Source: Paracoccus chinensis
GTDB lineage: Bacteria; Pseudomonadota; Alphaproteobacteria; Rhodobacterales; Rhodobacteraceae
Reading direction: 5' to 3'
DNA: 40,603 nucleotides
NCBI RefSeq assembly: GCF_900102885.1
Contig: NZ_FNGE01000018.1
Coordinates: 1-40,603 of the forward strand
The notes under the pieces were generated by a model that was not told the DNA's origin, searched no databases, and was given only the letters and a program-made list of their open reading frames with translations. Position 1 is the stretch's first letter; every line of letters begins with the position of its first letter. A program made the translations under genes and the position numbers. Shown here one piece after another: positions 26,603-34,165 of this stretch.

Positions 26603-27451
26603 ATGCTGGACGCCGTTGCCGCCGCACCCGTGACCCCCGCCCGCGCGGGCGAGGCGCTGCTTGAGGTCAACAACATCGAGGTCATCTACAACCACGTCAT
26701 CCTAGTCCTGAAGGGCGTGAGCCTGTCGGTCCCCAAGGGCTCGATCACGGCGCTGCTGGGCGGAAACGGCGCGGGCAAGACGACGACGCTGAAGGCGGTC
26801 TCGAACCTGCTGAAATCTGAACGCGGCGAGGTCACCAAGGGCGCGATCACCTATCGCGGCGAGAACGTCACCGACCTCGACCCCGCGGCGCTGGTGAAGA
26901 AGGGCGTCATCCAGGTGATGGAGGGCCGCCACTGCTTCGAGCACCTGACGGTGGAGGAGAACCTGCTGACCGGCGCTTATACCCGCACCGACGGGGCGGC
27001 TGCGGTCCGGCGCGACCTCGAGATGGTCTATGAATATTTCCCCCGCCTGAAGGAGCGGCGGAAGTCGCAGGCGGGCTACACCTCGGGCGGCGAGCAGCAG
27101 ATGTGCGCCATGGGCCGCGCGCTCATGTCCCGCCCCGAGACGATCCTGCTGGACGAGCCCTCGATGGGCCTCGCTCCGCAGCTGGTCGAGCAGATCTTCC
27201 AGATCGTGAAGAAGGTGAACGAGGGCGAGGGCGTGACCTTCCTGCTGGCCGAGCAGAACACCAACGTCGCCCTGCGCTATGCCCATTACGGCTATATCCT
27301 GGAAAGCGGCCGCGTGGTGATGGACGGCGAGGCGGCCGCCCTGCGCGAGAACCCCGACGTGAAGGAATTCTACCTCGGCATGGCCGAGGAGGGCCGCAAG
27401 TCCTTCCGCGACGTGCGGTCCTATCGCCGCCGCAAGCGCTGGCTGGCCTGA
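26603..27451 (+). CDS. livF: branched-chain-type ABC transporter ATP-binding protein
   Basis: A 282-residue ATPase, the second nucleotide-binding subunit of the HAAT importer. Walker A is GGNGAGKT (53-60), the signature YTSGGEQQMCAMGRALM, Walker B ETILLDEPSMGLAP, and the switch region FLLAEQNTNVALRYAHYGY, with Gln where many ABC proteins have His, as is normal in LivF. The C-terminus extends past LivF of E. coli by about 25 residues (FRDVRSYRRRKRWLA). CGAGGAG precedes the ATG. It is followed by the methyltransferase gene after 10 bases. Confidence 0.94.
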   Translation: MLDAVAAAPVTPARAGEALLEVNNIEVIYNHVILVLKGVSLSVPKGSITALLGGNGAGKTTTLKAVSNLLKSERGEVTKGAITYRGENVTDLDPAALVKKGVIQVMEGRHCFEHLTVEENLLTGAYTRTDGAAAVRRDLEMVYEYFPRLKERRKSQAGYTSGGEQQMCAMGRALMSRPETILLDEPSMGLAPQLVEQIFQIVKKVNEGEGVTFLLAEQNTNVALRYAHYGYILESGRVVMDGEAAALRENPDVKEFYLGMAEEGRKSFRDVRSYRRRKRWLA

Positions 27452-27461
27452 GGAGGCCCGC

Positions 27462-28232
27462 ATGGACGACAACGGCGACGGCTGGATCGACGCCGCCCGG
27501 CTGGACAGCCCGGGCACGGGCGGGCACCGGTCCTATGTGGGGCCGCCGGACCAGTATGACTTCATGGGCGCGACCCAGTTCCGGCTGCTGACCGCGCTGG
27601 GGCTGCGCGAGGACCATCACCTGCTTGACCTCGGCTGCGGCTCGCTGCGGGCAGGGCGGCTCTTGATGTTCTACCTGCGGCCCGGCCGCTATCACGGGAT
27701 CGAGCCGAACAGTTGGCTGATCGACGAGGCCCGCGCCCGCGAGATCGGCGCCGACGCCTTCGACCTTCGCCATCCTTGGCTGGATGACAACCCCGACATG
27801 CGGATGGATGTCTTCGGCCGCAGCTTCGACTTCATCGTGGCGCAGTCGGTGTTCTCGCACACGGGCGGCGGGATGCTGGACCGGGCGCTGGCCAATGCAG
27901 CGCCGGTCCTGAGCCCGGGCGGGCAGTTCCTGTTCACCGTGCTGGACGAGACCACCCCCGCCTGGCCGATCCTTGCGCGCGGCGACGAAGCCGAAGGCTG
28001 GATCTATCCCGATTGCGTGGGATTCGCCCGCGAGGACGTGCTGGCGCGTTGCGCCCGGGCGGGCCTGTCGGCCGAGCCGCTGGATTGGTACCACCCGCGC
28101 CAGTGCTGGTATCGCGCCGTTCCCGCCGGGCCGGCGCTTCTGACGCCGGACCAGCGCGCCCTTCTGGGAAGGGGCGCGGTCCTGTTCGACCCTCGTTTTC
28201 CGACGGACAATCTGCCGAGGACATGCGCGTGA
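27462..28232 (+). CDS. class I SAM-dependent methyltransferase
   Basis: A 256-residue protein with a Rossmann methyltransferase core. Motif I is LLDLGCGSLRAGRLL (about residues 50-64). The acidic residue after strand 2 lies in YHGIEPN, and FIVAQSVFSH and LSPGGQFLFTVLDE are the later motifs. The N-terminus DDNGDGWIDAARLD looks like a Ca-binding EF-hand loop, except that position 12 is Arg instead of Glu. It sits tightly between livF and the PaaK-like gene, overlapping the latter by 10 bases, so it belongs to the same operon. What it methylates is unknown: the imported acid, a metabolite or a protein are all possible. Confidence 0.85.
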   Translation: MDDNGDGWIDAARLDSPGTGGHRSYVGPPDQYDFMGATQFRLLTALGLREDHHLLDLGCGSLRAGRLLMFYLRPGRYHGIEPNSWLIDEARAREIGADAFDLRHPWLDDNPDMRMDVFGRSFDFIVAQSVFSHTGGGMLDRALANAAPVLSPGGQFLFTVLDETTPAWPILARGDEAEGWIYPDCVGFAREDVLARCARAGLSAEPLDWYHPRQCWYRAVPAGPALLTPDQRALLGRGAVLFDPRFPTDNLPRTCA

Positions 28233-29446
28233 GCCATTACGACGACCTGGAAATCCGCAGCGCGGACGAGCGCGAGGCCGGTCTGGCCGAGGCGCTGGCG
28301 CGCGCCATCTCGAACGCGCAGACGGCGCCGGCGCTTGCGCGCGCGCTGCGTGACGTGGAACCGGGCGCCGTGCGGACCCGCGCGGACCTCGCCCGCCTGC
28401 CGGTGATCCGCAAGTCGGAACTCTCCGAGGCGCAGAAGAAGAAGCCTCCCTTCGGCGGCTACACGACGCGCCACCCGCATGAGTTCCACCATGTCTTCCA
28501 GTCGCCTGGCCCGATCTACGAGCCCGGCCGGGTGGATGCCGACTGGTGGCGGCTGGGGCGCTTCGCCTTCGCGGCGGGGCTGTCCAGCAGCGACATCCTG
28601 CAGAACTGCTTCGGCTATCACCTGACCCCGGCCGGGATGATGTTCGAAAGCGCCGCCCGCGCGGTCGGCGCGGCGGTCCTGCCAGCGGGGACGGGCCAGA
28701 CGGAACTGCAGGTGCGCGCCGCCGCCGACATCGGCACCACGGCCTATTCCGGGACGCCCGATTACCTGAAGGTGATCCTCGACAAGGCGGACGAGATGGG
28801 GGTGGTGCTTGGCTTCACCCGTGCGCTGGTGTCGGGGGGCGCGCTCTTCCCCTCGCTGCGGCAGGGCTATGCCGACCGGGGCATCGCCACGCTGCAATGC
28901 TATGCGACCGCCGATGTGGGGCTGATCGCCTATGAATCCGAGGCGATGGAGGGGATGATCGTGGACGAGGGCGTGATCGTCGAGATTGTCCGTCCGGGCA
29001 CCGGCGACCCGGTGCCGGAAGGCGAGGTGGGCGAGGTCCTGGTGACCACGCTGAACGCCGACTATCCGCTGATCCGGTTCGCGACCGGCGACCTGTCCGC
29101 GATCATGCCGGGGGAAAGCCCCTGCGGGCGCACCAACATGCGGATCAAGGGGTGGATGGGCCGCGCCGACCAGACCGCCAAGATCAAGGGCATGTTCGTC
29201 CGCCCCGAGCAGGTCGCCCAGCTTGTCGCCCGCCACCCCGACGTGTCACGCGCCCGTGTCATCGCCGATCGGCGCGATGAAATGGACGTGATGGTCGTGC
29301 AACTGGAAACCCTTGAACAGAACCCGGCGCTATACGAAGCGACGGTGCTGGATGCACTGAAGCTCAAGGGCCGGGTCGAGCTGGTTGCTCCTGGATCGCT
29401 GCCGAACGACGGCAAGGTGATCGAGGATCGGCGCAGCTACGGCTGA
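28223..29446 (+). CDS. phenylacetate-CoA ligase-like (PaaK family) protein with altered P-loop
   Basis: A 407-residue ANL-superfamily protein of the PaaK branch, shorter than typical PaaK (about 430-440). Motifs that align with PaaK: IRKSELSEAQ, FGYHLTPAGMMFESA, GQTELQVRAAADIGTTAYSG, CYATADVGLIAYES, FATGDLSAIMPG, GRADQTAKIKGMFVRPEQ, and a C-terminal GSLPNDGKVIEDRR with the catalytic-type Lys. Where PaaK has the phosphate-binding SSGTTGKP, this protein reads QSPGPIYEPG (93-102). It either uses ATP unusually or is not a standard adenylating enzyme. Overlap with the methyltransferase gene makes it the last gene of the transporter operon. A GTG at 28229 is an alternative start. Confidence 0.87.
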   Translation: MRVSHYDDLEIRSADEREAGLAEALARAISNAQTAPALARALRDVEPGAVRTRADLARLPVIRKSELSEAQKKKPPFGGYTTRHPHEFHHVFQSPGPIYEPGRVDADWWRLGRFAFAAGLSSSDILQNCFGYHLTPAGMMFESAARAVGAAVLPAGTGQTELQVRAAADIGTTAYSGTPDYLKVILDKADEMGVVLGFTRALVSGGALFPSLRQGYADRGIATLQCYATADVGLIAYESEAMEGMIVDEGVIVEIVRPGTGDPVPEGEVGEVLVTTLNADYPLIRFATGDLSAIMPGESPCGRTNMRIKGWMGRADQTAKIKGMFVRPEQVAQLVARHPDVSRARVIADRRDEMDVMVVQLETLEQNPALYEATVLDALKLKGRVELVAPGSLPNDGKVIEDRRSYG

Positions 29447-29471
29447 GGACGGCCCCAAGAAGGGGAACGAC

Positions 29472-30947
29472 ATGGTCGGAAACGGGATGACGGGGCGGTT
29501 TGCCGCCCTTGTGGCGGCGGGTATCGCGCTGGGCGCGCCTCTGGGCGCGGCGGCGCAACAGCCGCCGGTGGTGGTGCCGGGCGGCGCGGTCCCTTCGGCC
29601 GAGGACGAAGCGCTGTGGAGCGTGGCGCAGGCCCAGGGCACGGCCGAGGCGTATCGCAACTATCTGACGCGCTTCCCCGCCGGCGCCCATGTGCCCGAGG
29701 CGCGGGCGCGGCTGGGGCAACTGCTGGCGGGTTCGCAGCCCGTCGTGACAGGGCCGCCCGCGGCACCTGCCGCGACGCCCCCCGCCGCGTCTTCCGCGGC
29801 GCCCCCGGCCACGCCGGCTGCGCCTGCGGTGACGCCCCCGCCGGCGCCGACCCCCGTGACCTCGACCCCCCTGACGCCCGCGACCGAGGTGCCGCCCGCG
29901 CAGTCGCCCGCCCAAGCCGCCCGCGCCGAGGTGCAGGCCGCCGAGGGCGCGGGCACCGAGGCGACGCTGAACCTCAGCCCCGAGGACCGGCGCGCGATCC
30001 AGTCTCGGCTGACGGTGCTGGGGCATGACACGCGCGGCGTGGATGGCGTCTTCGGCTCGGGCACGCGCCGGGCGATCCGGGACTGGCAGACGAGCCGGGG
30101 CTATGCCCCGTCGGGCTACCTGACCTCGGCCCAGGCGGCGGAACTGCGGACCGGCACGCCCGCGCCCGCGCCTGCCACGCCTGCGCCATCGGCCCCGGCG
30201 ACCGGGGCGACGGCGGCGAGCGAGGCCGCGCTGGAACTGACGGCCACGCAGAAGCGCATCATTCAGTCGCGCCTGAACCTGCTGGGGCACGACACGCGGG
30301 GGATCGACGGCGCCTTCGGCTCGGGCACCCGGCGGGCGATCACCGCCTGGCAGCAGGCCAACAACCTGCCAGCGACAGGTTTCCTGACCCGCGCCGACGC
30401 GGATACGCTGATGAACGCGGGCACGACGCCCCCCGGCCGCCCCGTCAGCGACGCGGAAACGGCCGCACGGGACGAACTGGCGCTGAACCTGACGCGCGAG
30501 GACCGGGTGGCCGTCCAGCAGGCGCTGGTGCAGGCGGGCCATGACACGCGGGGGGTGGACGGCACCTTCGGTTCGGGCACCCGCCGGGCCATCCGGGACT
30601 GGCAGACGGCGCGGAACGAGGCCGCGACGGGCTACCTGACGGGGGCGCAGTACAGCGCCCTGCGCGGGGGCACCTCGACGCCCGCCGCGCCCGCCGTGCC
30701 GGTCGTGACCCCCGGGCCCGGCGCCACGGCCGAGGAGGAGGCGCGTCTGGCCCTGGACGCCATCGGCCGGACCGAGGTGCAGTCGCGGCTGAGCGCGCTG
30801 GGCTATGACCCGAACGGCATCGACGGGCGCTTCGGGTCCGGGACGCGGCGGGCGATCTCGGCCTGGCAGGGTGACAACGGGCTGGCCGCCACGGGCTACC
30901 TGAACGCGGACCAGCTGGCCCGGCTGCGCGCCCAGCGGCGGAACTGA
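29472..30947 (+). CDS. secreted protein with four peptidoglycan-binding domains
   Basis: A 491-residue exported protein. The signal peptide ends near GAPLGAAAQ. Residues about 45-84 form one tryptophan-anchored helical repeat (LWSVAQAQGTAEAYRNYL, then FPAGAHVPEARARL). Residues 85-160 are a Pro/Ala/Thr linker. Four PG_binding_1 domains follow at about 166-226, 254-313, 338-397 and 426-487, each with a version of VDGxFGSGTRRAI and xWQ. Domains 1-3 share GHDTRG; domain 4 has GYDPNG. There is no catalytic domain, so it is likely a cell-wall-anchoring or scaffold protein. The next gene carries the same two domain types and probably works with it. Confidence 0.9.
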   Translation: MVGNGMTGRFAALVAAGIALGAPLGAAAQQPPVVVPGGAVPSAEDEALWSVAQAQGTAEAYRNYLTRFPAGAHVPEARARLGQLLAGSQPVVTGPPAAPAATPPAASSAAPPATPAAPAVTPPPAPTPVTSTPLTPATEVPPAQSPAQAARAEVQAAEGAGTEATLNLSPEDRRAIQSRLTVLGHDTRGVDGVFGSGTRRAIRDWQTSRGYAPSGYLTSAQAAELRTGTPAPAPATPAPSAPATGATAASEAALELTATQKRIIQSRLNLLGHDTRGIDGAFGSGTRRAITAWQQANNLPATGFLTRADADTLMNAGTTPPGRPVSDAETAARDELALNLTREDRVAVQQALVQAGHDTRGVDGTFGSGTRRAIRDWQTARNEAATGYLTGAQYSALRGGTSTPAAPAVPVVTPGPGATAEEEARLALDAIGRTEVQSRLSALGYDPNGIDGRFGSGTRRAISAWQGDNGLAATGYLNADQLARLRAQRRN

Positions 30948-30955
30948 GCAGGGGC

Positions 30956-30989
30956 GGGACGGGGGCGGAGGAAACCCGGCGCCCGTCCC
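30956..30989 (+). terminator. hairpin between the two peptidoglycan-binding genes
   Basis: GGGACGGG (30956-30963) pairs with CCCGTCCC (30982-30989), with further G-C pairs possible inside. It lies 8 bases after the upstream stop and before the next gene. With only a short T-poor tail, partial termination or mRNA stabilisation is more likely than a full stop. Confidence 0.45.
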
Positions 30990-31024
30990 GGTCCTTGTGC
31001 CCTGGAACGCACCGGGGAGACGCC

Positions 31025-32794
31025 ATGATGATGATACCGCTACGCCTGGCCCTTGCCGCCTGCGTCCTTGCGCTGGCGGGGGCGGCCTGGGCCGAGGATC
31101 GCGCGGTGGTGATCGCCAACCGCGCCTATGACCATCTGCCCGACGTGGCCGATGTCCGTCCCGAGGCCGCCATGACGGCCTTGCGGCAGCAGGGCTATCG
31201 CGTGACCGAAGGACGGGACCTGACGGCGGACGGGATCCGCGCGGCCCTGCGTTTTCTTCTGGCCAGCGATGCCGATCCCGGCGCGCGGATCGTGGTGCTG
31301 ATGGGGCGCTTTGCGCGCTCGGAGGGCGAAAGCTGGTTCCTGGGGCGCGAGGCAGGGCGCGAATCGCTGTCCAGCGTCGGGACGGCGGGGGTGCCGCTGT
31401 CGGTCGTCACCGAGCTGATGGAAGGCGGCCGTGGTCCGGCGGTGCTGCTGCTGGGCACCGACGCGCGCGTCTTCGACACGGGCGAGGGGCTGTGGCCCAA
31501 CCTGGGGCGGGTCGCGGGTCCGGGCAGGGTCACGGTGATCGCGGGCTACACCGACGGGATCGGACGGGCCGCCGCCGTGCTGGCGCGGCCCGGCGTGTCG
31601 GTCGCGCAGGCCCTGGCGCAGGGAGAGTCGCTGCGGCTTGTGTCGCAGGGCGAGACCCCGGGCGCGCGTCCCGTGGTGGTGCCCGCCCCCGCACCCGCCC
31701 GGCCGGAAGAGGCCGAGGCCTGGGCGCGCGCCGTCGTGACGGACACGGCGGCGGGCTGGCGGGCCTATCTGGACAAGTATCCCCAGGGCGCCAACGCGGC
31801 CGAGGCGCGCAGGCGTCTCGAGCATGCGCCCCAGCGGCTGGAGGACGTGGTCCAGCCGGGGCCCGAAGAGATGGCGGCCTGGACGCGGGCCAAGCGGACG
31901 AACTCGGCCGAGGGCTATGCCGAGTTCCTGGGCAAATGGCCGCACAGCCTGTTCGCGGGTGCCGCGCGCGGGCGGATGGCCGAGTTGCAGGCGCCCGCCG
32001 CCCCGACCGGCAGCCCCGCGGCGGCCGAGGCCGCGCTGAACCTGGACCGGGCGCAGCGGGCGCAGGTCCAGCGGCAGTTGAGGCTGCTGACCTACGATAC
32101 CGACGGGATCGACGGCAGCTTCGGGCCGCTGACGCGGAGGGCCATCGAACGCTTTCAGCGCAACGCGGGCGCCGAGCCCACGGGCTACCTGACAGGCGCG
32201 CAGGTCGACCTACTGGCGCGGCAGGCGGGCGAGCGCGCGCGCCGGCTGGAGGCCGAGGCGCTGGCGCGGCAGGAGGTGGAGGCGGCAGACGACCGCGAGG
32301 CTTGGGAGCAGAACCGGAGCCGGGGCGAGGCGGGTGCGCGCGACTATCTCGCGCGCTATCCGCAGGGGCTGTTTGCCGCCCACGCGCAGGCGGTGCTGGC
32401 CGAGGCCGCGCGGATGAATCGGGTCGAGGAGGACGCATGGGCCCGCGCCCGCGCCGCGGGCAGCGCCGCGGGCTGGCGCGAGTTCCTGGACAAGTATCCC
32501 CGAAGCCCGCGCGCGCCCGAGGCAAGGGCCGCGCTGGATGCGCTGGAAGGCCAGCTTGCCCGCGACCAGGCGGCCGAGACGCGGCTGGACCTGGCCGCCC
32601 CGATCCGGCAGGCCGTCCAGTTGCGCCTGCAGGCGCTGGGGCTTTACGCCGGCCCCGCCGACGGCGACCTGGGCCCCGAGACGCGGGCGGCGCTGCGGCG
32701 CTATCAGGCGGCGCGCAACCTGCGGCCCTCGGGCTATCTGAACCAGGCGACGATGGTGCGGCTGCTGGCCGATACGCTGCTGGGGCAGGACTGA
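31025..32794 (+). CDS. secreted degenerate caspase-like / peptidoglycan-binding protein
   Basis: A 589-residue exported protein; signal peptide at residues 1-23 (cleaved near GAAWA-ED). Residues about 24-200 resemble the caspase (C14) fold: RAVVIANRAYDHLPDV, a predicted RIVVLMGRFAR strand, and PAVLLLGTDARVFD. The usual catalytic His (in a GHG motif) and Cys (in a DACR motif) are not present, so peptidase activity is unlikely. Helical repeats start at W233, W286, W427 and W472. Two PG_binding_1 domains lie at about 338-397 and 521-589. The start is the first of three ATGs, after GGGGAGA. It likely forms a wall-associated pair with the upstream protein. The caspase assignment is from pattern only. 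Confidence 0.82.
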   Translation: MMMIPLRLALAACVLALAGAAWAEDRAVVIANRAYDHLPDVADVRPEAAMTALRQQGYRVTEGRDLTADGIRAALRFLLASDADPGARIVVLMGRFARSEGESWFLGREAGRESLSSVGTAGVPLSVVTELMEGGRGPAVLLLGTDARVFDTGEGLWPNLGRVAGPGRVTVIAGYTDGIGRAAAVLARPGVSVAQALAQGESLRLVSQGETPGARPVVVPAPAPARPEEAEAWARAVVTDTAAGWRAYLDKYPQGANAAEARRRLEHAPQRLEDVVQPGPEEMAAWTRAKRTNSAEGYAEFLGKWPHSLFAGAARGRMAELQAPAAPTGSPAAAEAALNLDRAQRAQVQRQLRLLTYDTDGIDGSFGPLTRRAIERFQRNAGAEPTGYLTGAQVDLLARQAGERARRLEAEALARQEVEAADDREAWEQNRSRGEAGARDYLARYPQGLFAAHAQAVLAEAARMNRVEEDAWARARAAGSAAGWREFLDKYPRSPRAPEARAALDALEGQLARDQAAETRLDLAAPIRQAVQLRLQALGLYAGPADGDLGPETRAALRRYQAARNLRPSGYLNQATMVRLLADTLLGQD

Positions 32795-32800
32795 ACGGAA

Positions 32801-32829
32801 AACGCCCGCAGCGCGGGGCTGCGGGCGTT
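32801..32829. terminator. bidirectional terminator
   Basis: AACGCCCGCAGC (32801-32812) and GCTGCGGGCGTT (32818-32829) form a perfect 12-bp stem with a 5-base loop. It lies between the convergent caspase-like gene and rpmJ. On the minus strand the arm runs into GCGTTTTCC, so it terminates rpmJ well and can serve both genes. Confidence 0.85.
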
Positions 32830-32858
32830 CCTGTCGATCGGACCAGGCCGAAAGGCGA

Positions 32859-32984
32859 TCAGCCCTGGCGCGCCTTGAAGCGGCGGTTGGTCTTGTTGAT
32901 CACGTAGACGCGGCCCTTGCGGCGCACAATCTGGCAGTCCCGGTGACGCTCTTTCAGCGAACGCAGCGAGTTGCGAACCTTCAT
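32859..32984 (-). CDS. rpmJ: 50S ribosomal protein L36 (zinc-free type)
   Basis: A 41-residue ribosomal protein of the large subunit. [20 protein letters not shown] and then [21 protein letters not shown] identify L36. Classical L36 has a zinc ribbon of three Cys and one His; here only one Cys (in RDCQ) remains, so this is the C-minus paralogue type that does not bind zinc and often replaces the zinc form under zinc limitation in other bacteria. The frame stays open upstream, but GAGGGAG and homology fix the ATG at 32984. Confidence 0.95.
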   Translation of the reverse strand: MKVRNSLRSLKERHRDCQIVRRKGRVYVINKTNRRFKARQG

Positions 32985-33033
32985 CGGTTTTCTCCCTCTT
33001 CGCGGCGCTCGCATCGCGCCTTGAAACTGAAAT

Positions 33034-33056
33034 GCCCCCGGTGACATGCCGGGGGC
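33034..33056 (-). terminator. hairpin downstream of tRNA-Val
   Basis: GCCCCCGG (33034-33041) and CCGGGGGC (33049-33056) make a perfect 8-bp stem with a 7-base loop, 11 bases past the tRNA 3' end on the minus strand, followed there by ATTTCAGTTT. It is a likely terminator or processing boundary between tRNA and rpmJ. Confidence 0.6.
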
Positions 33057-33066
33057 GGCGAAAGAA

Positions 33067-33141
33067 TGGTGGGCGGTACTGGGATCGAACCAGTGGCCAC
33101 TACGATGTCAACGTAGTGCTCTACCGCTGAGCTAACCGCCC
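33067..33141 (-). tRNA. tRNA-Val (GAC)
   Basis: A complete 75-base cloverleaf on the minus strand with encoded CCA. The acceptor stem is GGGCGGT/ACCGCCC. The D-arm has AGCTCAGCGGTAGAGC. The anticodon stem CTACG/CGTAG encloses TTGACAT, anticodon GAC (plus-strand 33107-33109), reading GUC/GUU valine codons. The T-arm has GGTTCGATCC. The tRNA has its own promoter upstream and a hairpin downstream. Confidence 0.97.
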
Positions 33142-33192
33142 GTGCCAGGTGATTCTGTTCCTTGCGGGAACGGAATCGCGTTGGTCGGCGTG

Positions 33193-33221
33193 TCTATAAG
33201 GCCAGCGATGCGCCCCCGCAA
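33193..33221 (-). promoter_or_regulatory. sigma-70 promoter of tRNA-Val
   Basis: On the minus strand TTGCGG (33221-33216), a 17-base spacer, then TATAGA (33198-33193). The -10 matches consensus at 5 of 6 and the -35 at 4 of 6. Transcription would start about 45 bases before the tRNA 5' end at 33141. Confidence 0.7.
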
Positions 33222-33289
33222 GTGCCCTTTTTCACCGGGGACGGCTCGGCTATACAGCGAAACGCAAGGACGATGAGAGGCCGCAGCCG

Positions 33290-34165
33290 ATGATCCCGAT
33301 GCCCGCCGCGATCGGCCCGACCTTTGACGTCATGCGGCCGGCAGACTGGGCAGGGGGCGTGATCTTCGCCTCGCCCCATTCCGGCCGCGACTATCCCGAC
33401 TGGTTCCTGGCCGAATCGATGCTGGACCCGCATGTGCTGCGTTCGTCCGAGGATGCCTTCGTGGACCGGCTGATCGCGCCCGCGGTGGCAGCGGGCGCCG
33501 TCACGCTGACGGCCCGGGTGCCGCGCTGCGTGGTGGACCTGAACCGGGGCGCGGACGAACTGGACCCGGCCGCGATCGAGGGCACGCCCTCGCGCCGGAC
33601 GGACCCCCGCATCCAGTCGGGGCTGGGGGTGATCCCCCGCGTGGTGGCGCAGGGCCGCGCGATTCGACGCGGTAAGCTGAGCGCCGCCGAGGCGCAGCGA
33701 CGCATCGCGGCGCTGTGGCGGCCTTATCACGCGGCGCTCGAGTCGCTGATGGCCGAGGCCGTCGCGCGCCATGGCCGGGCGGTCCTGATCGATGTTCATT
33801 CCATGCCGCGCGAGGCGCTGCTGCACTTGCAGGCCCCGCCGCCCGAGATCGTGCTGGGCGACCGCAACGGCGCCTCGGCCGACCCCGCCGTCAGCGAGGC
33901 CGTGCATCGCGCCCTGGCCGATGCCGGGTTCCGGGTGCGCCGGAACTCTCCCTTCGCCGGCGCCCATGTGGCGGCGACCTATGGCCGGCCCTTGCGGGGG
34001 CGGCATGTGGTGCAGGTGGAGATCGACCGCTCGCTTTACATGGACGAGGGCGCGCTGCGGCCCCATGCGGGCTTCGACGAACTGGCCGCGCGGCTGGAAG
34101 GCGTGATCGCGCGGATCGCGCGGCTGCCCCTGGACGGCACCGGGCTGCCGCTGGCCGCCGAATGA
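33290..34165 (+). CDS. N-formylglutamate amidohydrolase family protein
   Basis: A 291-residue zinc amidohydrolase of the HutG/N-formylglutamate deformylase family, which splits N-formylglutamate to glutamate and formate at the end of one histidine-degradation route. The N-terminal IFASPHSGRDYPDWF (H30) is the metal-site motif; CVVDLNRGADELDP and LIDVHSMP carry further metal and substrate residues; HVVQVEIDRSLYMDE is the conserved C-terminal stretch. No other hut genes lie here; the overlap with a Nudix gene suggests a housekeeping or general formyl/amidohydrolase role. A candidate -10 TATACA lies at 33251-33256 but no convincing -35. Confidence 0.92.
   Translation: MIPMPAAIGPTFDVMRPADWAGGVIFASPHSGRDYPDWFLAESMLDPHVLRSSEDAFVDRLIAPAVAAGAVTLTARVPRCVVDLNRGADELDPAAIEGTPSRRTDPRIQSGLGVIPRVVAQGRAIRRGKLSAAEAQRRIAALWRPYHAALESLMAEAVARHGRAVLIDVHSMPREALLHLQAPPPEIVLGDRNGASADPAVSEAVHRALADAGFRVRRNSPFAGAHVAATYGRPLRGRHVVQVEIDRSLYMDEGALRPHAGFDELAARLEGVIARIARLPLDGTGLPLAAE

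Noticed and set aside
23967..26627. An 886-codon minus-strand frame across livM and the binding protein gene
   Set aside because: Same shadow effect; the plus-strand genes are unmistakable and have ribosome sites.
31025..31560. An active bacterial caspase (metacaspase-type defence protease)
   Set aside because: The catalytic His and Cys motifs are missing and the protein is secreted with wall-binding domains, so a defence protease role is not supported.
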